Below are positions 1 to 8,886 of a stretch of 64,000 nt of DNA, in pieces. The DNA lies in assembly GCA_964464965.1 (NCBI GenBank), contig CAYXHM010000001.1:124001-188000 (forward strand), read 5' to 3'. Within the stretch, counting starts at the first letter, position 1, and each line of letters starts with the position of its first letter. Under the pieces are notes generated by a model. It was not told where the DNA came from, made no database searches, and saw nothing but the letters and a program-made list of their open reading frames with translations. The position numbers and the translations under genes were made by a program. The stretch is from UBA5543 sp964464965. GTDB taxonomy: Bacteria > Bacteroidota > Bacteroidia > Chitinophagales > Chitinophagaceae.

Positions 1-889
1 TGGGGGAGTAGTGCCGGAGATGGCTTCGCGCGCACATATGCAAAACATTATTCCTGTAGTAGATGTTGCACTGAAACAAGCCGGTGTAGCGAAACAGGAT
101 ATTCATGCTGTTGCCTTTACACAAGCCCCGGGCCTTATCGGGTCTTTGCTGGTAGGCGCGTGTTTTGCTAAATCTTATGCGCAGGCTTTAGATGTGCCCT
201 TGCTGGCTGTACACCATATGCAGGCACATGTATTGGCACATTTTATAGATGAGCCTCACCCACGGTTCCCTTTTCTTTGCCTTACGGTTTCAGGCGGCCA
301 TACACAGATAGTGCTGTGCCGCAGCCACCTTGATATGGAAGTATTAGGCGAAACGCTGGATGATGCGGCCGGCGAAGCCTTTGACAAAACAGCAAAAATG
401 CTGGGCCTGCCATACCCGGGAGGCCCTGTTGTAGATAAGCTGGCTAAAGAAGGGAATCCATTGCTGTATCCATTTCCTATATCAGGAGTACCGGGCTATA
501 ATTTCAGTTTCAGCGGAGTTAAAACCTCTGTTATGAATTTCCTCAACCAAAAAAAGAGAGAAAATCCGGCCTTTACAGAAGATAATATCAATGATATATG
601 TGCATCTGTACAGCATACTATAATAAAAACGCTGCTGGTAAAATTTGAACAGGCGGCGAAAGAATATGGCGTGCAGCATTTGGGCATAGCAGGCGGTGTA
701 TCAGCCAATAGCGGCTTAAGGCTGGCCTTTGCAGAAATGTGTGAGAAAAATGGCTGGCAGGCACATATTCCGCAGTTTCAGTATTGTACTGACAATGCAG
801 CTATGATAGGTATAACAGGTTACTATAAATACTTATCAGGAGATTTTGCTGACCTCTTAGTAAGCCCTACAGCAAAAGCAGCCTGGTAA
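1..889 (+). CDS. tsaD: tRNA N6-adenosine threonylcarbamoyltransferase, 5' truncated by window edge
   Basis: Catalytic subunit of the TsaD/TsaB/TsaE machinery that places threonylcarbamoyl on A37 of ANN-decoding tRNAs in the cytoplasm. The frame is open to the first base, and the first codons read GGVVPEMASRAH, the conserved stretch found well inside the family, so the N-terminus lies outside the window and the GTG at 11 is not the start. Visible motifs are the metal-binding HHMQAHVLAH, SGGHTQI, DDAAGEAFDK, GGPVVD, FSFSGVKT, GGVSANSGLR and the C-terminal CTDNAAMIG. The stop codon abuts the ATG of the next gene with no gap, so the two are probably cotranscribed. Family assignment is firm; only the beginning is missing. 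Confidence 0.97.
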   Translation, partial: GGVVPEMASRAHMQNIIPVVDVALKQAGVAKQDIHAVAFTQAPGLIGSLLVGACFAKSYAQALDVPLLAVHHMQAHVLAHFIDEPHPRFPFLCLTVSGGHTQIVLCRSHLDMEVLGETLDDAAGEAFDKTAKMLGLPYPGGPVVDKLAKEGNPLLYPFPISGVPGYNFSFSGVKTSVMNFLNQKKRENPAFTEDNINDICASVQHTIIKTLLVKFEQAAKEYGVQHLGIAGGVSANSGLRLAFAEMCEKNGWQAHIPQFQYCTDNAAMIGITGYYKYLSGDFADLLVSPTAKAAW

Positions 890-1600
890 ATGAGCAATAC
901 ATATTTCCGTTTTAAACAATTTACCATACACCAGGATAAATGTGCTATGAAGGTATCTACAGATGCCTGTATTTTAGGTGCGTGGCTAAAACTGCGTAAG
1001 GATACCAGGCTCCTGCTGGATGTTGGTGCCGGTACGGGCCTGCTGTCACTCATGCTTGCCCAAAGGTACCATGAACTGCAAATAGATGCTATAGAGCTTG
1101 ATGAACACGCAGCTTTACAGGCCCGTGAGAATGTTATAAATACCCCGTGGGCGGAAAGAATAAATGTTCTGCAAACAGATGCTAATAGTTATGCTTACGA
1201 ACACAAATACGATTGTATCATCGCAAATCCACCATTTTTTAATAACAGCCTGTTGGGCGATAATGAACAACGTAACCGCGCAAGACATACCGTATCATTA
1301 ACATACGGGGATTTGTTCACCATTATAAAAAATAACCTTTCAATTAATGGCTTTTCGGCTGTTTTGTTGCCTGTAACAGGCCTGGATATATGGGAGGCTA
1401 TTTTACGTGAACATGATTGGCATGTTTCAACCAAATTGCTGGTACACCCCCGTGTGGGGCAACCGGCAAACCGTGTAATAGTGACCTGTGTAAACAATGC
1501 CGCAGTGCCTTTTGCAGAAGAGCATATATACATCCGTAATGCTGACAATAGCTATACTGATGAATTTACAACCCTCATGCAACCATATTACTTAGGTTAG
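890..1600 (+). CDS. tRNA1(Val) (adenine(37)-N6)-methyltransferase, TrmN6/YfiC family
   Basis: SAM-dependent methyltransferase of 236 residues expected to methylate N6 of A37 in tRNA-Val. The N-terminal signature FKQFTIHQDKCAMKVSTDA (residues 8-26) is characteristic of the YfiC/TrmN6 family. DVGAGTG (44-50) is SAM-binding motif I and NPPF (113-116) is the catalytic motif of N6-adenine methyltransferases. The ATG follows the tsaD stop directly. Both enzymes act on position 37 of tRNA, so the coupling makes functional sense. The exact target tRNA in this organism is inferred from the family. Confidence 0.9.
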   Translation: MSNTYFRFKQFTIHQDKCAMKVSTDACILGAWLKLRKDTRLLLDVGAGTGLLSLMLAQRYHELQIDAIELDEHAALQARENVINTPWAERINVLQTDANSYAYEHKYDCIIANPPFFNNSLLGDNEQRNRARHTVSLTYGDLFTIIKNNLSINGFSAVLLPVTGLDIWEAILREHDWHVSTKLLVHPRVGQPANRVIVTCVNNAAVPFAEEHIYIRNADNSYTDEFTTLMQPYYLG

Positions 1601-1610
1601 TGAGGTATTT

Positions 1611-2999
1611 TTAAATGGCATCATCATCAGAAAGGTAATCCTTTCGTATCAGGTTGTTTTCAATAAGTGTTTTATGGTACAGGGAGTGTTTTTTGTACTT
1701 GCGGGTCATAAAGTAAGATATGGCCGTAACTATCATGAGCGGAATGAATAGTTTGTATCCACCTGTTATCTCTGCCAGCAGGAAAATTGCCGTAAGCGGA
1801 GCATGCATAACACCCGCCAATACAGCAGCCATACCCGCAACAATAAAATTAGGCGACTTTACATGAAAGTAATTCGTCAGGTTAAGCAAATAAGAAAACA
1901 GGAAACCTGTTATACCACCTATTATTAATGATGGTGCGAACACTCCTCCATTGCCCCCGGCCGCTATGGTAAGAGAGGATGCGAAAGATTTGAATAAAAT
2001 AATAAGCAGGCACATAACAATGATAGCAACGTGTTTATTGCCAAAGCCTGCAAAAAACGAATGTGCTATAAGCGGCTCAGTTTTCCCGTTCAGCAAACTG
2101 GTAATGAGAGAATAGCCCTCACCGTATAACCCGGGTATGATAAATATCAGGATACAAAGTGGGATGCTGCCTTTTAGCCATGTCTTCCAGTTTAGCAGCA
2201 TTTTCTCAAAACGATGTTCTATACGTTCCACTACATTAGTAGTATAAACAGATATGAGACCGCATATAGCGCCTAATAGAATATAAAATGGCAGGGAACT
2301 CATGTCCCACGATTCGATATTGAAAACGAAGAATTTCTCGGGATATAATATCTGCGATACAACAGTGGCGGTAGCGGTAGATATAAGCAGCGGAATAAAG
2401 AACGGTATATTGAAATCGAGCAGGAGTACCTCCAGCGCGAAAATGATGCCCGCAATAGGACTGTTAAAAACGGCAGCTATACCACTTGCGGCACCGCAGG
2501 CTATCAGCAGGGTTGTATTCCTGTAAGACATACGCAAATCGTGCCCTGTATTTGAGCCTATGGCGCTGCCGGTAGCCACAATAGGCGCCTCCAGCCCCAC
2601 AGAGCCTCCCATGGCTACTGTTACGGCAGATGTAAGTATATGGCCAAACGTATGTTGTACGCCCATCCTGCCTTTTTCAGTGAGGATTATTTTCAGTACA
2701 TAGCCTATACCCCTGTTTAACCTACCCTTAAAAACACGCACTAACATGAAGAGTGAAATACCAACGCCTATAAGCGGAAAAATAGCCGTCAGCCAGTTGC
2801 TGTGCATCAGATCATTCAGGCGGTCTGCCTGGTGCTCTACAAAGCCTACTAATACTTTTAGAAATACTGCTGCCAGCGCTGAAAGCAAGCCTATTATAAA
2901 GCTTACAAAAATCAGGAAGTTCCGTTGGCGTATATGCTTTGTGCGTAAATGGTCCAGTTTTACAAGCAGACGCCCCAGGTGCTTTTGATAATATGTCAT
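1611..2999 (-). CDS. ClC family chloride channel/transporter
   Basis: Integral membrane protein of 462 residues with the hydrophobic profile of ClC proteins and no C-terminal CBS domains. The gating-glutamate segment reads GSVGLEAP (132-139, E137), corresponding to GREGP in E. coli ClC. A later segment, FNSPIAGIIFALEV (178-191), and GNGGVFAPS match the conserved anion-pathway regions. Two positions differ from classic antiporters: the GSGIP loop is not recognisable near residues 92-100, and by hand alignment the inner proton glutamate (E203 of ClC-ec1) is V191, as in ClC channels. Transport mode is therefore open. Convergent with the tRNA methyltransferase, 10 bases apart. A -7 element lies 25-32 bases upstream of the start. 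Confidence 0.92.
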   Translation of the reverse strand: MTYYQKHLGRLLVKLDHLRTKHIRQRNFLIFVSFIIGLLSALAAVFLKVLVGFVEHQADRLNDLMHSNWLTAIFPLIGVGISLFMLVRVFKGRLNRGIGYVLKIILTEKGRMGVQHTFGHILTSAVTVAMGGSVGLEAPIVATGSAIGSNTGHDLRMSYRNTTLLIACGAASGIAAVFNSPIAGIIFALEVLLLDFNIPFFIPLLISTATATVVSQILYPEKFFVFNIESWDMSSLPFYILLGAICGLISVYTTNVVERIEHRFEKMLLNWKTWLKGSIPLCILIFIIPGLYGEGYSLITSLLNGKTEPLIAHSFFAGFGNKHVAIIVMCLLIILFKSFASSLTIAAGGNGGVFAPSLIIGGITGFLFSYLLNLTNYFHVKSPNFIVAGMAAVLAGVMHAPLTAIFLLAEITGGYKLFIPLMIVTAISYFMTRKYKKHSLYHKTLIENNLIRKDYLSDDDAI

Positions 3000-3023
3000 G
3001 TGTTGTACTTCGTGGTCTGCTCA

Positions 3024-3031
3024 CAAAAGTA
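3024..3031 (-). promoter_or_regulatory. Bacteroidota -7 element for the ClC gene
   Basis: On the minus strand this reads TACTTTTG, an exact TAnnTTTG match. A TTTG (complement of 3056-3059) sits 24 bases further upstream, slightly beyond the usual 17-23 spacing of the -33 element. The predicted start of transcription is about 20 bases before the ATG at 2999. Confidence 0.5.
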
Positions 3032-3193
3032 ATGGATATATAACAGTTGCTCTTACAAACTGTGCTATATATTAGTTTGGTTCTTTGAGTTAATGCGGGC
3101 ATATACAGCGGAAGCTGTATTTTTTAAATGCCATTAAATTTAAGCTTTCACATTATTTAGCTATTCATATCAGATGTTGTGGTATAATAGATG

Positions 3194-3225
3194 TAGCGTG
3201 GGTACATGTCGATGCACCCACGCTA
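3194..3225 (-). terminator. Hairpin downstream of the 3.2-4.2 kb lipoprotein gene
   Basis: A perfect 10-bp stem (tagcgtgggt paired with acccacgcta) with a 12-base loop lies 16 bases past the stop of the minus-strand lipoprotein gene. There is no clear T-tract on either side, so termination strength is uncertain. It could instead act as an mRNA 3'-end stabiliser. Confidence 0.5.
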
Positions 3226-3240
3226 TGTTAGCTGTATGTT

Positions 3241-4212
3241 CTACAAATCATTTATTTGTTGTTTGAAGGTTGCTGCGTCAGTTTTAGTAAGTGTTACACT
3301 ATACACTCCGCCATCTTCGGGTGTAGCAGCGGCTATACCTCCGTAAAATTCCCCATCTATCAATGCAAACACTACAAAATGCACAGGTATGCCAGGTACG
3401 TGGTTTTCATTTATTTTTCCACCTGCATACTGTATCATTGGCCACATGCCCAGTGCGTTGTCATATACAGCGTAGCCATAGACATCCTCGTCATTGACTA
3501 TAGCAACACCCGTAGCATTGACGTTTACTGTAAATTCTTTGTAATCAGGATTGGTCATAAACCGGTCTGCGTTGCACATCATCATACTGTCCGAAAATAA
3601 TGACAGTGTATCGCCCGCCAGCACTATTACGCCGTTGCCTTTGCCTTGCCCTCCCTGTCCGTTGGGCCGTTGCCAGTTCACATTGTTTTGTTTACCTTCT
3701 ACACGTTCACCCATAAAGAATTGCATAGCAGGGTCAGCATCATGTGCCTGTGGAATGTTTGCCGTAAATACCATGTTGTCCTTCAACCGTAATGGCTGGC
3801 CGTTTTGCGATGCTTTAATGTCAAGTTCCCCGCCCGATATCAGCGGCATACCATTGCTTACGGGCAGCATTTTAGAGAATATCATATCGCCCTTAGTCAG
3901 AAATTCGCGTACGGTTACATCTACATTGCCGGTTACGGCTGTACCATCCATCCTCTCCAGGCTGTTGGCAGGCAGTATATAGCGCGTGCCACTATTGCCA
4001 TAGAAGGATTCGGTCTTAGATGCGTCTATTGTTACAATCTTCGCCTTCACTTCCATCTGCTTAAACATATCATTTACAGACGAGTATGTCGGTTGTGGTT
4101 TGGGATTGTTGTTAGCATTCGGAACAACATTGTCTTTTTCGTTTTTGCAACTAAACATGAACAGTGTAACCACTGCCATGCCCATTTGGATTATCGTGTA
4201 CCTGCTTTTCAT
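3241..4212 (-). CDS. Lipoprotein of unknown function
   Basis: A protein of 323 residues starting at MKSRYTIIQ, chosen because the next 20 residues form a signal peptide ending in the lipobox MFSC. A longer reading with 17 extra residues would put a charged, unlikely leader before the signal. After the Cys comes a Lys/Asn/Pro-rich linker, then a beta-rich domain with GTRYILPANSLE and a later Gly/Asn/Gln-rich loop (GQGGQGKGNG). I do not recognise a named family with confidence; related lipoproteins are common in Bacteroidota. Probably attached to the outer membrane. The small membrane protein gene at 4.4 kb lies upstream on the same strand about 200 bases away. Confidence 0.75.
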   Translation of the reverse strand: MKSRYTIIQMGMAVVTLFMFSCKNEKDNVVPNANNNPKPQPTYSSVNDMFKQMEVKAKIVTIDASKTESFYGNSGTRYILPANSLERMDGTAVTGNVDVTVREFLTKGDMIFSKMLPVSNGMPLISGGELDIKASQNGQPLRLKDNMVFTANIPQAHDADPAMQFFMGERVEGKQNNVNWQRPNGQGGQGKGNGVIVLAGDTLSLFSDSMMMCNADRFMTNPDYKEFTVNVNATGVAIVNDEDVYGYAVYDNALGMWPMIQYAGGKINENHVPGIPVHFVVFALIDGEFYGGIAAATPEDGGVYSVTLTKTDAATFKQQINDL

Positions 4213-4414
4213 AAAAATGATTTTATACAAAGGCATAACCAAACACTGTGCCAAAAATGACATATGTATCCTATACCGACCGTAAGGTATCCGAATAAAG
4301 TAAGGGTGAGATTTAGTTTTTATTATTTTTTATTATGGTTTCAATTAACGCCTATTCAGCAATTTTTAGACATGGTTACTGCAGAGTGAAATATATTGAA
4401 GCAGCCCGTAACAC

Positions 4415-4582
4415 CTAGCGCAAAATGAAAAAAACCAATAGACTGCACAGTAGGAATATGCCTAATCCAAGTATCGTTCTCTTGCCGGCATCGCGCTTTT
4501 TGCTGCCTGTTATTACCCATGTTCCGGTGGCAAGAAGAAATATAAAACATATAGTCAGCAGCTTTACTAACGACCCTATCAT
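4415..4582 (-). CDS. Small two-helix membrane protein (55 aa)
   Basis: A short frame of 55 residues starting MIGSLVKLLTICFIF. It has two hydrophobic segments (about 5-24 and 38-54) joined by a basic loop, GSKKRDAGKR (26-35), a layout often seen in small inner-membrane proteins of Bacteroidota. It is the only frame in the 4.2-4.65 kb gap that yields a sensible protein; the longer overlapping frames there are rich in His, Cys and Asn and look non-coding. No ribosome binding site is visible, as is usual in this phylum. Function unknown. Confidence 0.55.
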   Translation of the reverse strand: MIGSLVKLLTICFIFLLATGTWVITGSKKRDAGKRTILGLGIFLLCSLLVFFILR

Positions 4583-4648
4583 GCCGCAAGTTACAACTAT
4601 ATTTTCTCAGCACCTGCCAACACCAGAAAAGCGTGTACACTAATCCTG

Positions 4649-5104
4649 TTATTGCAGTTCCGCGATTTTTATTGTTGTATTCATTGTCACCACAGCCCTG
4701 ACCGAGTTAGATATAAGGCATGCCGCCTCTGCTCTTTGCAATACCCGTTCAGTCTTTTCCCTGTCCCGTTCATCTGTAATAGTTACAACGGGTTCCAATA
4801 TTATTTCAGACATCATAAATTTACCTTCTACCTGCTCCATTTTTCCTTTTGACAGGCACGAGAAATCACTGAATGTTAACCTGTAATTTTCCGCGATTGC
4901 AAGAAAAGTAGTCATCAGGCAACTACTCACAGCTGCTGTAAACAAATGTTCGGGCGACCATATGCCGGGCATACCTTTGGAAAATTCCGGCGGTGTGGCT
5001 ACCTCTATACAATTACCTCCCTCACTGTTCAATTCCGGCGAACACATTTCGCCTTTACGGTCGTTCTTCCAGTTAATATTTACGTTATAATAATGCGGCC
5101 CCAT
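4649..5104 (-). CDS. OsmC/Ohr family protein
   Basis: A protein of 151 residues, start chosen at MGPHYYNVNINW because OsmC domains begin at about this point and the 34 in-frame residues upstream look untranslated. The family reduces organic hydroperoxides with a Cys pair. Here the first Cys is C62 in SPEHLFTAAVSSC and the second is C129 in AACLISNSV, matching the expected SPEHL helix and the second-Cys helix. Cytoplasmic. It lies downstream of cphA on the same strand but 160 bases away, so it is probably transcribed separately. Confidence 0.88.
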   Translation of the reverse strand: MGPHYYNVNINWKNDRKGEMCSPELNSEGGNCIEVATPPEFSKGMPGIWSPEHLFTAAVSSCLMTTFLAIAENYRLTFSDFSCLSKGKMEQVEGKFMMSEIILEPVVTITDERDREKTERVLQRAEAACLISNSVRAVVTMNTTIKIAELQ

Positions 5105-5264
5105 ATCTTTGATTTTATTATTGACAATCCAAAAATGGGGCAATAAAAACGGCCGCACGGTGATATATGTTACACTCGTGAAAAAAATTGCAATACGGCT
5201 ACCCACCTACATATCGAAATGGTGTCTGCCAAATAGTATAAACTGTTTAACCTCAATAACTATT

Positions 5265-7892
5265 CTAAGCCGTTATATCTATACCATCCTCCATTTCCTT
5301 GTATTTTTTTACCTGCTCCAGTGCATCAGGCACTACGTCGCTTATCACCACTATAAAGGCACCTTTGGTCGCTGTGTTTATTGCATAGTCTATAGCATCT
5401 GCCTCTTTGCGGAAAACCGTGATCTTTTTGTTTGCATCTACGCTTTGTATGCCTTGGGTCATTAATGCTATCATCTCTTCTTCAGTACGTCCCCGCAGGT
5501 TTTTATCCTGCCTGATGATGATCTCATCAAAAATCTTGGCTGACTCTACCCCTACGGCAATAATATCTTCGTCCCTGCGATCGCCCACGGCGGCTACAAT
5601 ACCTACTTTCAGCGTGGCATCTATTGCATGTACAAACTTGCCAATAGCCTGTATGCCGTGTGTATTGTGCGCATAGTCCAGCATAATGGTAAAATGCCTG
5701 AAGTGGAACATATTCATACGGCCGGGTGTCATGGCAGGGGAAGGCACAAATGTCTGTAATGCCTGCCTTATATCTTCCGTTTTAAAGTCACGTATATATG
5801 CCGCGAGTGTAGCGGCCAGTACATTGGCCACATTAAATTCCGCCTTGCCGGAAAACGTCAGCGGTATGTTGGTCACTTTTTCTATTCTTATTTTCCAGGT
5901 ACCTTTCAAAATGGTTATATACCCGTGCTCATACACAGCAGCCAGGCCACCTTTCAGGCAATGCTCTTTTATCCGCGGATTGTTTTCATCCATGGAGAAG
6001 TATGCAACATGGCAATCCAGGCCTTCATGCATAGCGTAAACAAGGTCGTCGTCTGCATTCAGGATGCTGTATCCATTCTTTAATACCGTATTGGTTGCTA
6101 CAGCTTTAACCCTGGCCAGTTTCTCAATAGTGTCTATGCCCTGCAACCCCAAATGGTCTTCGGCCACGTTGGTAACAACAGCAATATCGCAATTGTGAAA
6201 ACCCAGCCCTGCCCTGAGTATGCCACCCCTGGCACATTCCAGTATGGCAAAATCTACTGTGGGGTCGCGCAATACAAATTCTGCCGATACAGGGCCAGTG
6301 CAATCACCTTTAACCATCAGCTGGTTTTGTATGTACACACCATCTGTTGTGGTATAGCCCACTTTATAGCCCATCTGCTTTACAATATGGGCTATAAGCC
6401 TTGTGGTTGTCGTTTTACCATTGGTGCCCGATACGGCAATAATAGGTATGCGGGCCGATGTGCCGGGGGGATAAAGCATGTCTATCACCGGTTCGGCCAC
6501 ATTCCTCGGCAAACCTTCTGTTGGCTCCAGGTGCATACGGAAACCGGGTGCTGCGTTCACTTCCAGCACCGCACCGCCATTCTCTACTATTGGCACGGAA
6601 AGGTCGTCAGCCATTATATCAATACCGCAGATATTCAGGCCTATGATGCGGGCTATACGCTCGCACATAAATACATTGGTAGGATGCACGAAATCGGTAA
6701 CATCTGTTGCTGTGCCACCTGTGCTTAAATTGGCCGTTGGTTTCAGCCACAACTCTTCATTGTTAGGAAGAACTGTATCCAGCGTGTATCCTTTTTTCTC
6801 CAGTATGTTTTCTGTAAAGCTGTCTATTTTAATAGTCGTCAGCACTTTTTCGTGGCCATAACCCCTGCGCGGATCGCTATTTACCTTATCTATCAGTTGC
6901 TGTATAGTACTTGCGCCATCGCCCCAAATGCTTGCAGGCGTGCGTAGAGCGGCAGCTACAAATTTGTAATTGATGACCAGCACCCTGAAATCGCGGCCGG
7001 TAATGAACTTCTCGCAAATAACAGCGCGGGAATATTTTTTAGCTGCTTCAAAAGCCTCGGTAGCTTCTTCCCAGGTTCTTATATTGGTTGTAGCGCCTTT
7101 GCCATGATTGCCGTTTACCGGTTTTGTCACTACAGGGTAACCTATTTTTGTTATGGCTTCCTGCAGCTCTTCTTCAGTATATACAATACGCCCGCGTGGC
7201 ACCGGTATTTCAGCCGCTTCCAGCAGGTTCTTGGTTTCCTCTTTATCGCAGGCTATTTCCACAGCAATACTACTGGTAGTGCTGGCAATGGTAGCCTGTA
7301 TGCGCACCTGGTTGCAGCCATAACCCAGTTGCACCAGCGAGTTTTTATTCAGCCTGATGTAGGGAATCTTCCTCCTGATGGCTTCCTCCACTATAGAGCC
7401 TGTACTTGGGCCCAGCCTGTCATGCTCTCTTATTTCTCTTAGTGTCTGTATATCATTTTCCAGGTCATACGGTGTTCCATCTACCAATGCCTGTGCTATC
7501 CTTACGGCTGCATTTGCAGTATATATACCTGCCTTTGCCTCATGATATGAGAAAACTACATGATATACTCCGTGCCTGTCGCTACCCCGCGTACGGCCAA
7601 AGCCGGTTTCCATGCCAGCCAGTGTTTGCAGCTCAAGGGCAATATGTTCTATCACATGCCCCATCCAGGTGCCCTCGTCTATACGTTGAAAAAAGCCTCC
7701 CGGCACGCCCTCAGAACATCTGTGCGTGTACAGGCTGGGCATCAATGCCTTAATTCTTTCCGGGAATCCCGCTATCTTATTGGTCGGCAAATCCTCCAGT
7801 TCTTCCAGGTCCAGCAGCATAACAATAAGCTTATGCCTTCTTGACGACCAGTAGTTGGGGCCGCACATCACTTTTATATCTTCTATCTTCAT
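5265..7892 (-). CDS. cphA: Cyanophycin synthetase
   Basis: Builds cyanophycin (a poly-aspartate backbone with arginine side chains) from Asp and Arg using ATP, without ribosomes. The 875-residue length is that of CphA1. Three parts are visible: an N-terminal domain (about 1-160); an ATP-grasp domain (about 215-475) with the loop GNHGKGA (261-267) and metal-site residues near VLEVNAAPGF; and a C-terminal Mur-ligase-like domain with the P-loop GTNGKTTTT (489-497) and DYAHN later. Both ATP sites look intact, which argues against a CphA2-type enzyme with only one active ligase site. The start MKIEDIKVMCGPNYWS is typical. Transcribed away from cphB, with about 106 bases between them. Confidence 0.97.
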   Translation of the reverse strand: MKIEDIKVMCGPNYWSSRRHKLIVMLLDLEELEDLPTNKIAGFPERIKALMPSLYTHRCSEGVPGGFFQRIDEGTWMGHVIEHIALELQTLAGMETGFGRTRGSDRHGVYHVVFSYHEAKAGIYTANAAVRIAQALVDGTPYDLENDIQTLREIREHDRLGPSTGSIVEEAIRRKIPYIRLNKNSLVQLGYGCNQVRIQATIASTTSSIAVEIACDKEETKNLLEAAEIPVPRGRIVYTEEELQEAITKIGYPVVTKPVNGNHGKGATTNIRTWEEATEAFEAAKKYSRAVICEKFITGRDFRVLVINYKFVAAALRTPASIWGDGASTIQQLIDKVNSDPRRGYGHEKVLTTIKIDSFTENILEKKGYTLDTVLPNNEELWLKPTANLSTGGTATDVTDFVHPTNVFMCERIARIIGLNICGIDIMADDLSVPIVENGGAVLEVNAAPGFRMHLEPTEGLPRNVAEPVIDMLYPPGTSARIPIIAVSGTNGKTTTTRLIAHIVKQMGYKVGYTTTDGVYIQNQLMVKGDCTGPVSAEFVLRDPTVDFAILECARGGILRAGLGFHNCDIAVVTNVAEDHLGLQGIDTIEKLARVKAVATNTVLKNGYSILNADDDLVYAMHEGLDCHVAYFSMDENNPRIKEHCLKGGLAAVYEHGYITILKGTWKIRIEKVTNIPLTFSGKAEFNVANVLAATLAAYIRDFKTEDIRQALQTFVPSPAMTPGRMNMFHFRHFTIMLDYAHNTHGIQAIGKFVHAIDATLKVGIVAAVGDRRDEDIIAVGVESAKIFDEIIIRQDKNLRGRTEEEMIALMTQGIQSVDANKKITVFRKEADAIDYAINTATKGAFIVVISDVVPDALEQVKKYKEMEDGIDITA

Positions 7893-7958
7893 TTAATCAC
7901 GAATAACATTATAATGTACGTAAAAGTTATTTATCACGGCATAATAATTATAAAGGCA

Positions 7959-7966
7959 TAGTTTTG
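7959..7966 (+). promoter_or_regulatory. -7 element for cphB
   Basis: TAGTTTTG is an exact TAnnTTTG match in the AT-rich cphA/cphB intergenic region, 33-40 bases before the cphB start. No convincing -33 TTG was found at the right distance. Confidence 0.5.
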
Positions 7967-7998
7967 CAGTGTTATTTCTTAATTAAATCTATGTATAG

Positions 7999-8880
7999 TT
8001 GGATTTTCCAAAAGGCTTTTTAGTATCTGTAGGTGGTGCTGAAGACAAAGGCACCGATCTTGAAAAAGGAATTATTGAACGTAACCGGCTCAACTTTTTC
8101 GAACTTGGCATTTTAAGCAACATCATAAATCTTATTAAAGGACACGATAATCCTTTAGTTGAGGTAATAACCACAGCATCGTCCATACCGGATGAAGTGG
8201 GCGAAAAATACGTGGAGGCGTTTCTTAAACTCGGTTGCGACAATATAGGCCATATGCGCATACGCAATAGGGAAGACGCGCTGAAACCTGAAAATATAGA
8301 ACGCATCAGGAAATGTAATTGTGTTATGTTCTCCGGCGGCAACCAGTTAAGGTTATCATCTATTTTTGGCGGAACTGAAATGCTGGATATAATAAAGGAA
8401 CGCTACAAAAACGAGCACTTTGTAATAGCAGGTACCAGCGCAGGGGCAATGGCCATGAGCTATACCATGATATACGAGGGCAGCGCAGATGTTGCACACC
8501 TGAAAGGCGAGGTGAAAATTACTACCGGGCTAGGCTTTATCCAGAATGTAATTATTGACTCCCATTTTGATAAAAGGGGCCGTTTCAACAGGCTGGCGCA
8601 AGCAGTAGCTGCATTCCCGGGCGCTATTGGCATAGGCCTTGGCGAGGATACAGGTGTCATCATATCAAAAGGCAGCGAACTAAAGGCGATTGGTTCCGGC
8701 AGCGTTACCATCATAGACGGGAAATTTATAGACTATAATAATATTGCTGATATAGAAATAGGGCAACCCATTTCAGTTGAGAATATCATAGTTCACCTTA
8801 TGTCTAAAGGGGATATCTACGACCTGAAAACGAGAAAATTCGCAGGTAATCCTATAATAACCAATAGCGCTGATGAATAA
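7999..8880 (+). CDS. cphB: Cyanophycinase (TTG start)
   Basis: Serine peptidase of family S51 that cuts cyanophycin into beta-Asp-Arg dipeptides. It has 293 residues. The nucleophile is S147 in GTSAGAMAMS, and DSHFDKRGRFNRL (188-200) and GLGEDTG (213-219) are family motifs. The start is unusual: the codon at 7999 is TTG, directly preceded in frame by TAG, and the next in-frame Met is only near residue 86. Family members begin with a few residues then PKG, which fits TTG. An ATG at 7991 is in another frame and would give only a decapeptide. Divergent from cphA and convergent with the isoaspartyl peptidase, which would process its product. Confidence 0.95.
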   Translation: MDFPKGFLVSVGGAEDKGTDLEKGIIERNRLNFFELGILSNIINLIKGHDNPLVEVITTASSIPDEVGEKYVEAFLKLGCDNIGHMRIRNREDALKPENIERIRKCNCVMFSGGNQLRLSSIFGGTEMLDIIKERYKNEHFVIAGTSAGAMAMSYTMIYEGSADVAHLKGEVKITTGLGFIQNVIIDSHFDKRGRFNRLAQAVAAFPGAIGIGLGEDTGVIISKGSELKAIGSGSVTIIDGKFIDYNNIADIEIGQPISVENIIVHLMSKGDIYDLKTRKFAGNPIITNSADE

Positions 8881-8886
8881 TTAATA

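Noticed and set aside
4356..4640. 94-codon minus-strand frame and a 72-codon plus-strand frame in the 4.2-4.65 kb gap
   Set aside because: Both overlap the more plausible 55-codon membrane protein frame and read as His/Cys/Asn-rich noise.
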